From an uncultured Pseudomonadota bacterium (lineage in GTDB: Bacteria; Bdellovibrionota_C; UBA2361; CALMIO01): 64,000 nt of DNA. Within the stretch, counting starts at the first letter, position 1. Each line of letters begins with the position of its first letter. Both the position numbers and the translations under genes were made by a program. Below are positions 44,677 through 58,805 of this stretch, in pieces. Below the pieces are notes generated by a model. The model saw only the letters and a program-made list of their open reading frames with translations. It was not told where the DNA came from and ran no database searches. The stretch spans positions 78,673 to 142,672 of the forward strand of contig CALMIO010000003.1 in the NCBI GenBank assembly GCA_937864035.1, written 5' to 3'.

Positions 44677-45117
44677 CTATCGTCCAGTAGAGCCAAAACC
44701 ATCAGCGCCGCGATCGGTTAATCCTAATTCGTTTTCATCTGAAACTTCCAAGCAATTGTCGCAATACGGCACAACCAATAGTTGCGCGATTTTATCCCCA
44801 CTTTTGATCTGATAAGGCTCGTTTGAGCGATTTGAAATAACTACTTTAATTTCGCCGCGATAAGAAGAATCAATGACGCCTCCGTGTGTGTAAATTCCAC
44901 GCAATGCCATACTGCTACGATCCTTTACGACACCAACCCAGCCATTGGGGATTTTTAATTTTAGTCCGGTTGGAATCAATAAACTCTGATTAACCTCGCA
45001 AATAGCCTCTTCTAAGGCGCGTAGATCAAAGCCGGCATCGCCGCTACGCGGGGTTGTAAAAATTATTCCAGCTTGCTTAGCAGCTGGAGTCAGAAAAAAA
45101 AGCAATTGCTCCTTCAT
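44677..45117 (-). CDS. dut: Deoxyuridine 5'-triphosphate nucleotidohydrolase
   Basis: A 146-residue trimeric dUTPase. The five motifs are all present: SGDAGFDLRA (motif 1), DRSSMALRG (2), GGVIDSSYRGEIKV (3), GDKIAQLLVVP (4) and the C-terminal RGADGFGSTGR (5). It converts dUTP to dUMP plus pyrophosphate in the cytoplasm, keeping uracil out of DNA and supplying dUMP. The length is normal (about 145-155). It lies 24 bp downstream of pnp on the same strand, probably co-transcribed with it. Confidence 0.96.
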   Translation of the reverse strand: MKEQLLFFLTPAAKQAGIIFTTPRSGDAGFDLRALEEAICEVNQSLLIPTGLKLKIPNGWVGVVKDRSSMALRGIYTHGGVIDSSYRGEIKVVISNRSNEPYQIKSGDKIAQLLVVPYCDNCLEVSDENELGLTDRGADGFGSTGR

Positions 45118-45141
45118 TGTGGCGAATTTTTACGATTCTAT

Positions 45142-47250
45142 CTACCCTGTTTTTGAGGATAATTCTGTTAAAGCGGCTCGTCTTGACAATCTTAACTTGC
45201 CGGTTGGTTCTATCTCGAGCACTTTAACAAAAACCCTGTCAGCTTCCGAAAGCACGTCTTGAACCCGTTTGACTCGTCCCTCTGCTAATTCGGAGATGTG
45301 AAGCAGTCCTTCAATCCCGGGAAGAATCTCGACAAAGGCGCCAAACTCGACTATTTTTTTGACGATACCCTCGTAAATTTTGCCGACTTCGGGCTCTTGA
45401 GTGATGCTTTCAATATAGTTAATGGCGGCTTTAACTTGCGCTTGATCACTACCAGCAATATTTATGTTACCGTCATCACTGACATCGACTTTGACGCCGT
45501 ATGTTTCAGTAATCCAACGAATTGTTTTCCCGCCAGAACCTATGACATCTCTTACCTGATCAGGTTTGACTTTGATAGTTGTGATGCGAGGCGCGTATTG
45601 ACTAACATCGGCCCGAGCAGATTGAATAACATTGTTCATCTGATCAAGAATAAACAATCTCGCTTTTTTTGCCTGATCTAAAGCGGCAGTTAAGATCGAT
45701 TCTTTTAACCCTTTAATTTTAATATCCATTTGCAAGGCAGTTATTCCTTTGGCAGTGCCGCAAACTTTGAAATCCATATCTCCTAAATGATCTTCATCCC
45801 CCAAAATATCGGTCAAAATTGCTGTTTTCTCTCCATCGACCATCAGCCCCATGGCTACTCCGGCGACGGCAGCTTTAATTGGCACTCCGGCATCCATAAG
45901 CGACAGACTAGATCCACAAACTGTCGCCATTGAGCTTGAACCATTACTCTCAGTGACCTCAGAAACTATTCTTATAACATAAGGAAAATCCTTTTCATTT
46001 GGCAGGACGGCTTTGACGGCTCGCTCGGCCAAGGCGCCATGTCCAATTTCGCGTCGTCCCGGACCGCGAAGTGGCTTGGTTTCTCCAACCGAAAAGGGCG
46101 GAAAATTATAGTGCAACATAAATCTTTTGCTTGTCTCACCAAAAAGCGGATCGAGCTTTTGCGCTTCCGATTCTGTACCCAATGTTGTTACCACAATTGC
46201 TTGGGTTTCGCCGCGGGTAAAAAGAGCCGATCCATGGGTTCGTGGCAGAAAGCCAAGCTCGATTGAGATTGGTCTAACAGTAGTTAAGTCGCGACCATCT
46301 ATGCGGGTGTCAGTTTTAAAAACTTTTTCACGCACGACATTATACATCTGATCGTCAAAAACTTTATCTAGAAATGCTTGTTTAGCGGCAACCTCTTCGG
46401 TTGTTTCCTCACCTTCTTTGATAAATTTTTGCTTGAGTCGCTCTTTCAGCTCACTTAAAGCTGAGCGTCTGGCGAGTTTTTCGGCTACTTGACAAGCTTT
46501 TTCAAGCTCGGGACGGAGAAATTTTTCGGCTTCAGATTTGATCTCCGGATAACGTTCTTCTCGCTTAAATTCAACTTTTGCTTTGCCACTTTTCTTTTGC
46601 AGTTCGCTTTGGAGATCTATTAAAGATTGCATTTCTCGATGAGCAAATAGCAGAGCTTCGCAAATAACTGATTCTGCCACCTCGGCGGCGCCTCCTTCAA
46701 CCATGACAATCGCATCGCGAGTTCCAGCAACGACTAGATCTAACTCCGCTGACTCACGATCTCCTTTTGTTGGATTGATTATAAATTTATCTTTAACTTT
46801 ACTAACGCGCACGGCCGCGATCGGTCCTTCAAAAGGGATTTCGGAAAGAGTTAGGGCGGCCGAAGCCCCAATCATCGATAAAATATCAGTATCATTTTCA
46901 TCATCTGCCGAAAGCACGGTTGCCAAAACTTGCACTTCCTTGCCAAACCCCTCGGGAAACAACGGGCGACAGGGACGATCAATTAAGCGAGAGGTTAAAA
47001 TCTCTTTTTCGCTTAATTTCCCCTCGCGTTTGAAGAAACCACCCGGAATTTTTCCAGCGGCGTAAGTTTTTTCAATATAATCTATTGTCAAAGGGAGGAA
47101 ATCACCCCCTTTATCTTCTCCCATGCAGGCAGTTACTAAAACAATCGAATCAGCGTAACGCACGAGCACCGCGCCGCCAGCCTGTTTGGCGATTCTGCCT
47201 GTTTCGATAGAAAAGGTTCTTCCATGAAAGTTAATATCTAATTTTTGCAT
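45142..47250 (-). CDS. pnp: Polyribonucleotide nucleotidyltransferase (PNPase)
   Basis: A 702-residue PNPase, the usual length. The first RNase PH domain begins near residue 10; the second has DGRDLTTVRPISIE and FSVGETKPLRGPGRREIGHG. The KH domain (IGSGGKTIRWITE) is near residue 570, and the S1 domain (GKIYEGIVKKIVEFGAFVEI) closes the protein. It degrades RNA phosphorolytically and works with the RNA decay machinery. The ATG at 47250 is 158 bp downstream of rpsO, the usual rpsO-pnp order, where E. coli has a processing hairpin; I see only a weak stem in this gap. Confidence 0.97.
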   Translation of the reverse strand: MQKLDINFHGRTFSIETGRIAKQAGGAVLVRYADSIVLVTACMGEDKGGDFLPLTIDYIEKTYAAGKIPGGFFKREGKLSEKEILTSRLIDRPCRPLFPEGFGKEVQVLATVLSADDENDTDILSMIGASAALTLSEIPFEGPIAAVRVSKVKDKFIINPTKGDRESAELDLVVAGTRDAIVMVEGGAAEVAESVICEALLFAHREMQSLIDLQSELQKKSGKAKVEFKREERYPEIKSEAEKFLRPELEKACQVAEKLARRSALSELKERLKQKFIKEGEETTEEVAAKQAFLDKVFDDQMYNVVREKVFKTDTRIDGRDLTTVRPISIELGFLPRTHGSALFTRGETQAIVVTTLGTESEAQKLDPLFGETSKRFMLHYNFPPFSVGETKPLRGPGRREIGHGALAERAVKAVLPNEKDFPYVIRIVSEVTESNGSSSMATVCGSSLSLMDAGVPIKAAVAGVAMGLMVDGEKTAILTDILGDEDHLGDMDFKVCGTAKGITALQMDIKIKGLKESILTAALDQAKKARLFILDQMNNVIQSARADVSQYAPRITTIKVKPDQVRDVIGSGGKTIRWITETYGVKVDVSDDGNINIAGSDQAQVKAAINYIESITQEPEVGKIYEGIVKKIVEFGAFVEILPGIEGLLHISELAEGRVKRVQDVLSEADRVFVKVLEIEPTGKLRLSRRAALTELSSKTG

Positions 47251-47408
47251 ATATAAAGTGTAATATTAGTGAGCTAAAAATAAAAAACTAATAAGAGGTA
47301 TAATTTAGGTAAATATCTGATGCTATTTTCATTAAGGATAATTTTATAGCTTAGAACCAAAGCATTGGGTTTGCCAATATAAGAGCAACCCGCTAGCTTG
47401 CACGCCAG

Positions 47409-47834
47409 TTATTTTCTTAAGCCTAAACTTGCTAGTACCTTATTGTAGCGTTCTAAACTTTGGCTCTTCAGATAAGCGAGAAGTTTTTTGCGGCGATTGA
47501 TCATCGCATGCATCCCACGTTGAGAATGAATATCTTTATCGTGTTTTCTAAAGTGGAGAGCTAAGCGAGCCAAACGTTGTGTAATTAAAGCAATTTGAAC
47601 TTCAGAGGAACCAACATCAGATTTATTAACGCGGAACTTAGAAATAACTTCAGCTCTAGTTAACTTATTTAAGGCTGTGCTAGAAAGCAGTTCGCTTTCT
47701 AACGAATCCGTTTCTAGAGAAGGATAAGACTTCTGCTCTCTGATTTTAGTTCTTTTTGAAGTTTTCTGTTTGCTAATTTGCTTATTTTCAGCCGATACAT
47801 TTAAATTTTGATCGGAAACTTCCTCAGTAGACAT
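47409..47834 (-). CDS. rpsO: 30S ribosomal protein S15 with N-terminal extension
   Basis: A 141-residue S15, where the normal protein is about 89. The last ~88 residues are standard S15 (KSDVGSSEVQIALITQRLARL, NRRKKLLAYLKS, VLASLGLRK). The first ~53 residues are an extra Ser/Lys/Glu-rich tail of low complexity. The start is ATG at 47834; an ORF start at TTG 47840 adds only two residues. S15 binds 16S rRNA early in 30S assembly. A promoter with an inverted repeat lies upstream (47930-47958). Confidence 0.95.
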   Translation of the reverse strand: MSTEEVSDQNLNVSAENKQISKQKTSKRTKIREQKSYPSLETDSLESELLSSTALNKLTRAEVISKFRVNKSDVGSSEVQIALITQRLARLALHFRKHDKDIHSQRGMHAMINRRKKLLAYLKSQSLERYNKVLASLGLRK

Positions 47835-47859
47835 CGTCAAAAAATATTATCAAAAAATT

Positions 47860-47887
47860 TTGTTAAGCCAAATTTATGCGGTATAAT
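47860..47887 (+). promoter_or_regulatory. Promoter for the 48063 gene
   Basis: TTGTTA at 47860-47865 and a perfect TATAAT at 47882-47887, 16 bp apart, face the unknown gene, leaving a leader of about 170 bases. Another TATAAT sits at 47890-47895. Confidence 0.5.
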
Positions 47888-47925
47888 ACTATAATTATGC
47901 CTAAATTGTACTTCTTTTTATAATA

Positions 47926-47942
47926 GATCAGTTTAGCTGATC
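47926..47942. repeat. Inverted repeat over the rpsO -10 region
   Basis: GATCAG and CTGATC, 6 bp arms with a 5-base loop, overlap the proposed rpsO -10 at 47930-47935. It could be an operator for a repressor or a 5' leader hairpin on the rpsO transcript. Confidence 0.4.
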
Positions 47943-47958
47943 CTTTGCAAAAAGTCAA
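47930..47958 (-). promoter_or_regulatory. Promoter for rpsO-pnp-dut
   Basis: On the minus strand TTGACT (plus 47953-47958) and TAAACT (plus 47930-47935) are separated by 17 bp. It lies about 100 bp upstream of the rpsO ATG and overlaps the inverted repeat at 47926-47942. Confidence 0.45.
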
Positions 47959-48062
47959 GTTTAATTGGCGTTAATAAAATTTTTGATTTGAGCCGTAAAC
48001 TATCATTTTTAACCATAGCTTTCGGCTTAAGAATTGGGCCTAACTAGTTAAGAAAGGGAAAA

Positions 48063-52494
<4,432 letters not shown>

Positions 52495-52502
<8 letters not shown>

Positions 52503-53853
52503 CAACTGAGGTAAAATAAAATCTCTTTTTAACCTCCGCATTCTCCTTTAGGATCTTCCAAATAGGATCCCTAGCGTATCTCTGAGCGACTCGTTGTCCG
52601 AGATTCTTTCTTGCTGACAACTCAAATTCGCGCCAGAGACTTAAAATTTCTCGTGAACGGGGGAGAAATTTGCGTAAAATTGCCTTTAGATCTTCGGCTG
52701 CCCTTTCAGCCGCGAAAAAATTTTTAATATTCTCAGCACAACTAGTTGCCTTCTGAAAACAAGCTTGGCGGTGATCATTTATGTACTTAATCACTTGACT
52801 GAGTTCGCTTACCTCTCTTGCGCCGGTTGATATTTTAAATAAGAGATGTTCGGACCAAAAATGTGCTGCACCGAAATTAGAGACAAGGGTTGGCTTGCCA
52901 GCCGCCAAGGAGATCGGCAGATACGGACCAAATTGTCTTAGCGGGTTGATTGAAAGATGGATAGCTATGTCGCAATTTGCTACAACCAACTCCCAATCAG
53001 CTGGCGAAGAGCCAAACTTGAATTCAACTTGAATCAGAGGGAATTCTGCTAGCAATTCTTGCGCTTTAGGAACTTCTTTTTTATTTAAAAACCAAACTAG
53101 ACGAACTGGGGGTGAGTCTGGTTGGCAAAGAGCTTCTAATAAAACATGAGCTCTATTGTCTGGCGCCAAATTCCCGTTGTAGGCCAAGAGTAACTCTTTT
53201 GTTGGAAGCTTTATTTGCTGATTTAATCGGTAATTTATCGGCCAAGGAATGTAATAACTGCGTGGATACGCCTTCTGAGCATCTACGCGATCGACTATCG
53301 AGCTTGCCAGCGCGTGATCGTGTTCAACTTTCATGCGCGGATCGGTAAATAGCGAAACTATGTTAAAGGCGCTTTCGCGAAGAGCGTGTCTTGAAACTTT
53401 TTTATGTTCTTTGTTTAGATCGAACCAACATTCATGGCTATCTAAAAAAATTTTTAGAAATTCTCGCCAACCGCTATTTAAAATAGGCTCTGGACCATCT
53501 GATTTTAAAATAAAATCGTGAAAAATCCCTATTCCCGGCAAAAGATTGATGTGGCTTCTTATAAAATCGCATTCAGGTTCGTCCTCAAAATTATAAACAA
53601 AAAGATCGTAAGGTTTTTCAAGATGTCGCAAGCGAGCGGTTAAAAAATGGTAACTGCTTGGATTGCGGCTAACGACAATTTGCCCAGTTTCACTTGCAAA
53701 CAGGTCGATTTCAAACTCTTCTTGCAAATGAGGCAGTAGATTATCGGAAAAATATTTTGACAGCGAATAGCGCTTCTCCTGTTCATCTGTCGATTCTCCA
53801 GATGGCGAGAACCAAGCTATTCTTGGTTTAACAATTGCATCGTTTCCAAGCAT
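52495..53853 (-). CDS. Glycosyltransferase, GT4-like, divergent
   Basis: About 452 residues from ATG 53853, chosen because a GGAAA Shine-Dalgarno sits just upstream and the reading begins with a Rossmann-like strand, RIAWFSPSGES. It has a GT-B layout with LLLAYNGNLAPDNRA and RLVWFLNKKEV in the second domain, and LAAGKPTLVSNFGA where GT4 enzymes bind the donor. Overall similarity is weaker than in its neighbours. A C-terminal basic tail of about 50 residues follows. It probably acts in assembling the same surface polysaccharide. The last 8 bp overlap the next gene's start, suggesting coupling. Confidence 0.75.
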
Positions 53854-53863
53854 ATTTTCCTTT

Positions 53864-54943
53864 TTAGTTAGCGTAATTTCCCAACGGAGAAAGCAATCTC
53901 TCAATTATATGATCCCAACCCTTTTCTAAAATCTGACTTGTTTGAATAAAGTTAAAACCAGATTCTCCAAGGCGTTTTGCTAAATCCCGATCTTCTACTA
54001 AGCGGTTAATAGCTCTACCAATAGAGTCAGTTGTTGGTTGTGCAACCAAGCCATTTTCTTGATTTTTAACGAATTCCAGAACACCTCCACTATCTAACGC
54101 TGTTACTAAAGGTTTAGCTGATGCCATTGCTTCGAGGGTTGCATATCCATAATCTTCGTCGAAAGGAGCGTAATAAACCGCTAAAGCGTTGGCGTAAAGA
54201 TCAATTAGCTCTTTATTGCCGACTCTCCCAAGAAATTCAACTCGATTTTGAAGATGATGCTTAGCGATTTCGTTTTTCAAATAATCCATTATGTTTGGCT
54301 CATCCGGAGCGCCAACTATTTTTAGTTTAATGTGCTGATGCACTATAGGCATTGCTTTGATGGCAAGATCTATTCTTTTGATCGAACAGATTCGGGCGAC
54401 TGACAAGATATAATCTTTATACACACCTTTTTGATAGGCGCTGCCTTGAGGAAGCGGTGGATAGAGAACTTCAGCCGAAAGATTGTTAAATCGCTTGAGA
54501 CGATCAGCTACATTCCTGGAGATGGCGGCACGGTAAGCAAACTCAGATAAAATCTCGTTATCGCCCCTTACTATAAGCTCTCGTAGTTGTTCGTCTCGGG
54601 GATCGTCGGAAAGATCCGAGTATCTGCCTCCATATAGATCGTAAGCCGCCCTGTACTGATGCACCAACCAGAGCGATTTGCGAGGGTGTTTAGCATAGTA
54701 ACTTGGGAACTTTGTTGCTATCAACAGATCGACATTCGAACCGCCAACCTTTTCAAGCTCCAACGATCTCCAAAGAGCTGCTTGAGTAAGTAAACACTCT
54801 TTAGGTTCAGGCGAAAAAGGAAGATCTACAGTGTCAACTTCATGCAAGCGATTTTTTAATTCTTTTACGAGAGTACCGACTAAGGCGTCCTGACCGCCAT
54901 AGGTAAAAGGGACTTTAACATTAGCTACTAGAATTTTAGACAT
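53864..54943 (-). CDS. Glycosyltransferase family 4
   Basis: A 359-residue GT-B glycosyltransferase. The N-terminal half carries FTYGGQDALVGTL, and the C-terminal half starts with YILSVARICSIKRIDLAIKAM, then LKIVGAPDEPN, VEFLGRVGNKEL and the EX7E segment FDEDYGYATLEAMASAKPLV. It transfers a sugar from a nucleotide or lipid-phosphate donor to a polysaccharide intermediate on the cytoplasmic face. It is 6 bp downstream of the methyltransferase gene and 10 bp upstream of the divergent glycosyltransferase. Confidence 0.88.
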   Translation of the reverse strand: MSKILVANVKVPFTYGGQDALVGTLVKELKNRLHEVDTVDLPFSPEPKECLLTQAALWRSLELEKVGGSNVDLLIATKFPSYYAKHPRKSLWLVHQYRAAYDLYGGRYSDLSDDPRDEQLRELIVRGDNEILSEFAYRAAISRNVADRLKRFNNLSAEVLYPPLPQGSAYQKGVYKDYILSVARICSIKRIDLAIKAMPIVHQHIKLKIVGAPDEPNIMDYLKNEIAKHHLQNRVEFLGRVGNKELIDLYANALAVYYAPFDEDYGYATLEAMASAKPLVTALDSGGVLEFVKNQENGLVAQPTTDSIGRAINRLVEDRDLAKRLGESGFNFIQTSQILEKGWDHIIERLLSPLGNYAN

Positions 54944-54949
54944 AATATT

Positions 54950-56494
54950 TTAAGGAGCTTCCGCAATAATTGCGTAGTCTTGCGGGCCAAAAATAATCTC
55001 GTTGAGCTTAGCCATGTTTTGATTGTAGGTTTCCAAAGCGGCAAATGTTCTAAAGGGCATCGCGTCTTCTGGTGTAATTGGCTGAAGTTTTGAAGCAGAA
55101 GCAATTTCAGAGAGATAACGAATTTCAATGACTTTCAGTCCGCAAAGTTCCGCGGCGTAAGCGAGCGTGTCCGGATGAAGAGGAGAAAGATGGGTTGGAT
55201 CGCGGAAATAATTTGAAGAGAGAGCTATCAGCGAGCGCGGATTGATCGTTTCAAAAATCACTCTGCCTCCTCGCCGCACTTTATGTGCCGCTAATTTAAT
55301 TAAGCGCGACAATTGGTGTTGAGGAAGATGTTCAACTACTTGCATTGCAATCAGGCCCGCTAGTGAATCGTCCGCTAAAGTTTCTAAATGCGCTATGCCA
55401 TCTCCAAGTTCAACTTTAAGGCCTTTATCGAGGCAAATCTTTTGCATGGCGCCATCTAACTCCATGCCATATGCTTCAATGCCGTTTTCTTTAAGTAAAC
55501 TTAACAACTCACCACGTCCACAACCGATGTCAAGAATTTTGCCGGAAACGCCGGCAAAATATTGAAGATAAACTTTAGCATGTTCGCGGATGGCATCCTC
55601 TCCGCCGCGAAAGCGGTTTTCCAGCAAGAGATAAGAGAGATCATCTGCCTGTATCTTTTCTAGTAGATGCTGATCTGAGTTCGATAAGTTTTTTTGATCT
55701 GCCAAGGCGCTACCTTTGGAGGCATAACTCTGATTTTGCTCAGCAGAGAGTTTGCTTAATCTAGCAAGAATTCCTTCAAGCCCCAAAATAGTGGATGACA
55801 AAGAATCAATCTCGGCCAATCTCCCTTGCGAGCGGTCGAGATCAGCTCTGAGCTGTTTAAGATCACCATAAATCTTACTAGACAAGTCTTGTTCAGTGGC
55901 ACGAAGCGCACCCATTTGATCAACCGTTACCCGTTCAATCTTCTCTATAAGTTTTGTGTTGTCAACATCGATTTTGCGGATCAATTCCCAAAAACTAGCC
56001 GCATCACGAGCATCAATGTATTTACTCGTATCGTTAAGAAATCTTATTAAGTTAGCCGCGAAATCTCTGCTTGGGATAAAATGAGTTGTTTTGATAAAAT
56101 CTAAGATTGATCTCAGTAGCCAACGTTTAATTTTAACTATTATTTTTCCTATTACACCTTTACGGTGAGAAGTTATTCGGCTAAAATCAAACTCACTAGC
56201 TAGGGCAAATTCCGCATTTAGTAGCCTTAACTCTTCAGAGCCAACCAATTCCCCAGCCTGACGTGCCGATTTGCCATTAAAATCAAATTGGCTTGGTTGA
56301 AAAGTGATTTTTTTTGAAGGTGCCGTAGAAGTTAAGGATTGTTTTACTCTATCTCGAATAACCGCCATAATGGCTGGTATATCGAAGCTACCATTAGCGG
56401 TTTTGAGATTTTTAAGATCAATCTCTTGGTGATCAATTTGGGTATTCTGATTAAACTGGAGTTGACCTGAGAGATCGGCTAAATTATCTTTCAT
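54950..56494 (-). CDS. SAM-dependent methyltransferase with coiled coil, polysaccharide-cluster type
   Basis: A 514-residue protein. Residues 1-175 are helix-rich with no known domain, and residues ~185-260 are a coiled coil. The methyltransferase follows: YLLLENRFRGGEDAIREH, then the SAM motif ILDIGCGRGELLSLL, then AMQVVEHLPQHQL and RGGRVIFETINPRSL, and YFRDPTHLSPLHPDTL. This type is common next to glycosyltransferase genes and resembles enzymes that cap or modify O-polysaccharide chains (for example WbdD-like coiled-coil regulators of chain length). It is the first gene of the block, with ffh diverging 65 bp away. Confidence 0.82.
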   Translation of the reverse strand: MKDNLADLSGQLQFNQNTQIDHQEIDLKNLKTANGSFDIPAIMAVIRDRVKQSLTSTAPSKKITFQPSQFDFNGKSARQAGELVGSEELRLLNAEFALASEFDFSRITSHRKGVIGKIIVKIKRWLLRSILDFIKTTHFIPSRDFAANLIRFLNDTSKYIDARDAASFWELIRKIDVDNTKLIEKIERVTVDQMGALRATEQDLSSKIYGDLKQLRADLDRSQGRLAEIDSLSSTILGLEGILARLSKLSAEQNQSYASKGSALADQKNLSNSDQHLLEKIQADDLSYLLLENRFRGGEDAIREHAKVYLQYFAGVSGKILDIGCGRGELLSLLKENGIEAYGMELDGAMQKICLDKGLKVELGDGIAHLETLADDSLAGLIAMQVVEHLPQHQLSRLIKLAAHKVRRGGRVIFETINPRSLIALSSNYFRDPTHLSPLHPDTLAYAAELCGLKVIEIRYLSEIASASKLQPITPEDAMPFRTFAALETYNQNMAKLNEIIFGPQDYAIIAEAP

Positions 56495-56559
56495 TTCTTT
56501 TGTAGTTAATGGGTGTTCATCCTAATAAGTTTACCTCATTTTATTCAATAAAGTAAATT

Positions 56560-57927
56560 ATGTTAGAAGGATTAAGCGCAAAGTTTGAAGGTATCTTTGC
56601 TAAGCTGAGAGGCCATCCTTCCTTAAGCCAAGCCGATATCGAGGCAACTTTAAAAGCTGTTAAGCTCTCTCTCCTAGAGGCTGACGTAAACTATAAAGTT
56701 GTTAAGGATTTTTGCCAACGGCTTGCTGAGAAGGCAACCGCTTTAAAACTTGATTCTTCCCTTTCGCCTGATCAATTGATAATCAAGCTAGTCCACCAAG
56801 AGCTAACGGAGCTGATGTCGGTCGCCAAGTCCGGTGCTGTCAACACCCGAGAGAGGTTAGATCTTAAAGGAGAAAAACCGGCTGTAATCTTGCTTGCAGG
56901 ATTGCAAGGATCTGGAAAGACCACCACAGCGGCAAAATTGGCGGTATTTATTCAAAAAGAATTAAAGAAAAAAGTCGCTTTAGTTTCGGCTGACATTTAC
57001 AGACCGGCAGCTATTGAGCAATTACAAACTCTTGCTAACAACAATAAGATTGATTTTTTTTTAACGAATCCCGAACAAAAAGTTGAATTGATCGTGGAAT
57101 TGGCCCTTAATTGGGCACGCCAATATTTTTGTGATGTGCTGATTATAGACACGGCTGGAAGATTGCAAGTTGATCTAAAGATGATGAACGAACTGCGAGC
57201 GATATACAGCTTGGCGAAACCAACAGAAACTTTATTGGTGGTTGACGCTATGACTGGCCAAGAGGCGGTCAATGTCGCTGTGGAATTTCAAAAACACATC
57301 GAACTTACTGGTTTGATTTTGACCAAGCTTGACGGAGACGCGCGCGGCGGCGCTGCTCTGTCGCTCAAAGCGGTTACTGGAAAACCGATTAAGTTTATTG
57401 GAATCGGTGAAAAGAGTGATGCTTTGGAATTATTTCATCCAGACCGTCTTGCGGGACGTATTTTAGGAATGGGTGATGTTCTCTCCCTGATCGAAAAAGT
57501 TGGCCAAGAGAGCAATCTGCGACAATCGGCTCACTTAGAAGCGCGCCTTAAAAAAGGAGAGTTTAGTTTCGAAGATTTTTTAGGGCAACTTAGAATGATT
57601 AAGAAAATGGGGAGTTTTTCCTCATTGATGGGGATGATCCCCGGAATCAATAAATTAGCCAAACAGGTTGATCCCCAGCAGGCCGAAGAGCAGATGAAGC
57701 GAATAGAAGCTATTATTTTGTCAATGACAAAACTTGAGCGAAGACGCGCTGAGGTTATTAACGGCAGTCGACGCCGGAGAATAGCAGCCGGATCGGGAAC
57801 TTCGGTGCAGGAGGTTAATCAACTTCTCAAACAACACGCGGAAATGAAAAAGATGTTTGGAAAATTCTCGAAAGTTGGCTTGGGTGGTTTAAGCAAGATT
57901 TTTGGCTCTCAGCTAAAACCGCATTAG
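56560..57927 (+). CDS. ffh: Signal recognition particle protein Ffh (SRP54)
   Basis: A 455-residue Ffh, the usual length. The N domain (1-90) is followed by the GTPase domain with G1 GLQGSGKTTTAAKL, DTAGRLQVDL (G3), TKLDGDARGG (G4) and the G5 region. The methionine-rich M domain begins near 320, with MGSFSSLMGMIPG and the SRP RNA-binding segment RRRRIAAGSGTSVQEVN. It binds signal sequences of nascent chains and 4.5S RNA and delivers ribosomes to FtsY at the membrane. It is transcribed alone in the plus direction. Confidence 0.97.
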   Translation: MLEGLSAKFEGIFAKLRGHPSLSQADIEATLKAVKLSLLEADVNYKVVKDFCQRLAEKATALKLDSSLSPDQLIIKLVHQELTELMSVAKSGAVNTRERLDLKGEKPAVILLAGLQGSGKTTTAAKLAVFIQKELKKKVALVSADIYRPAAIEQLQTLANNNKIDFFLTNPEQKVELIVELALNWARQYFCDVLIIDTAGRLQVDLKMMNELRAIYSLAKPTETLLVVDAMTGQEAVNVAVEFQKHIELTGLILTKLDGDARGGAALSLKAVTGKPIKFIGIGEKSDALELFHPDRLAGRILGMGDVLSLIEKVGQESNLRQSAHLEARLKKGEFSFEDFLGQLRMIKKMGSFSSLMGMIPGINKLAKQVDPQQAEEQMKRIEAIILSMTKLERRRAEVINGSRRRRIAAGSGTSVQEVNQLLKQHAEMKKMFGKFSKVGLGGLSKIFGSQLKPH

Positions 57928-58046
57928 GAATTTTCCCCCTAGAAACAAGCTGGCAAAAAGGAAGCTTTTGGATCATTAACAATCAAAGCTTATCTTAAAG
58001 TTGGATAGAGTTTAGAGATTTCAAGTGGGATTCAATAAAAAGAGCA

Positions 58047-58063
58047 ATGCAATAAGATTGCAT
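58047..58063 (-). terminator. Candidate weak intrinsic terminator after lptE
   Basis: A perfect 7 bp inverted repeat, ATGCAAT-AAG-ATTGCAT, lies 112-128 bases past the lptE stop. On the minus strand it is followed by TGCTCTTTTT. The stem is AT-rich, so it would be weak. A second imperfect repeat, AAGCTTTTG/CAAAGCTT, is at 57962-57991 just after ffh. The rest of the 247 bp gap between ffh and lptE is featureless. Confidence 0.35.
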
Positions 58064-58174
58064 AAAAAATCACAAATATCACCCTTCAAAATTCCTCTTT
58101 TGATCTTAAGCTGAGACGAACTTTAAAAGTAATCAGCTTATCTTGAAATATTTTTTACTAGAAGATTGTTATAT

Positions 58175-58768
58175 TTAGAAATCTTTAGCAATCGCCTGAT
58201 CGTATATATACTGCGCGACTGAATCGGTAATGCCTCGCAACGCCTCTTGCTCTTGGCTACGTGCTACCTCACGTTGATTAAGCGCCCCAAGCGCGGCTAA
58301 ATCAAGATTACTTGAGGCAAAAGAGGCCGAAGAACCAACGACCGAAACCGCTTGCGTGCCAAAACGAGCGCGCATCGGAAAAGCTGGTTCGCGCCAAAGT
58401 AAGGAGCCATTTGGCCTTTTGAGCTCTCCAGAAACAGTAACCGATATCTGTTCATTGTCGGCGGCCGTATTTACCGAACGAACGGTGTCAATTTGACGCT
58501 CTAATTTAAGAATTCGAGTGTAAAGAACAGCATCGGCTTGATCTAAATTATCCACCACTACCACTGTGCCGAAGCGTTCAAAGCGATCGCGCAGTGAGTC
58601 CTCTAAAAATCTCGTCAGTTGAGACTCAATCGTATTATTTTCTACCCTCTCAATGTAAATATTTTTAACATCCGGCGGCAGTGAGGTGCCGGCTCCCTGC
58701 AAGCTATAACCACAGGCGGTTAGGCAAAGCGCCGATAAAATGACGATCAATGTTAACTTGTAATACAT
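58175..58768 (-). CDS. lptE: LPS-assembly lipoprotein LptE-like
   Basis: About 197 residues from ATG 58768, chosen because the residues after it form a lipoprotein signal peptide (LTLIVILSALCLTACGYSL) with the lipobox LTAC. A TTG at 58813 overlaps fabI and adds 15 hydrophilic residues that would spoil the signal. The mature part has the LptE pattern CGYSLQGAGTSLPPDVKNIYIERVENNT. LptE plugs LptD in the outer membrane to insert LPS. It is the last gene after fabI, with 37 bp between them. Confidence 0.82.
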   Translation of the reverse strand: MYYKLTLIVILSALCLTACGYSLQGAGTSLPPDVKNIYIERVENNTIESQLTRFLEDSLRDRFERFGTVVVVDNLDQADAVLYTRILKLERQIDTVRSVNTAADNEQISVTVSGELKRPNGSLLWREPAFPMRARFGTQAVSVVGSSASFASSNLDLAALGALNQREVARSQEQEALRGITDSVAQYIYDQAIAKDF

Positions 58769-58805
58769 CTTTTTGAAGCTGATTTCTAGATCGCTGTTAC
58801 TATTG

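Noticed and set aside
57928..58174. 4.5S SRP RNA next to ffh
   Set aside because: The conserved SRP Alu-less hairpin core (GGAAG/CAGCC-type loop) is not found in this gap.
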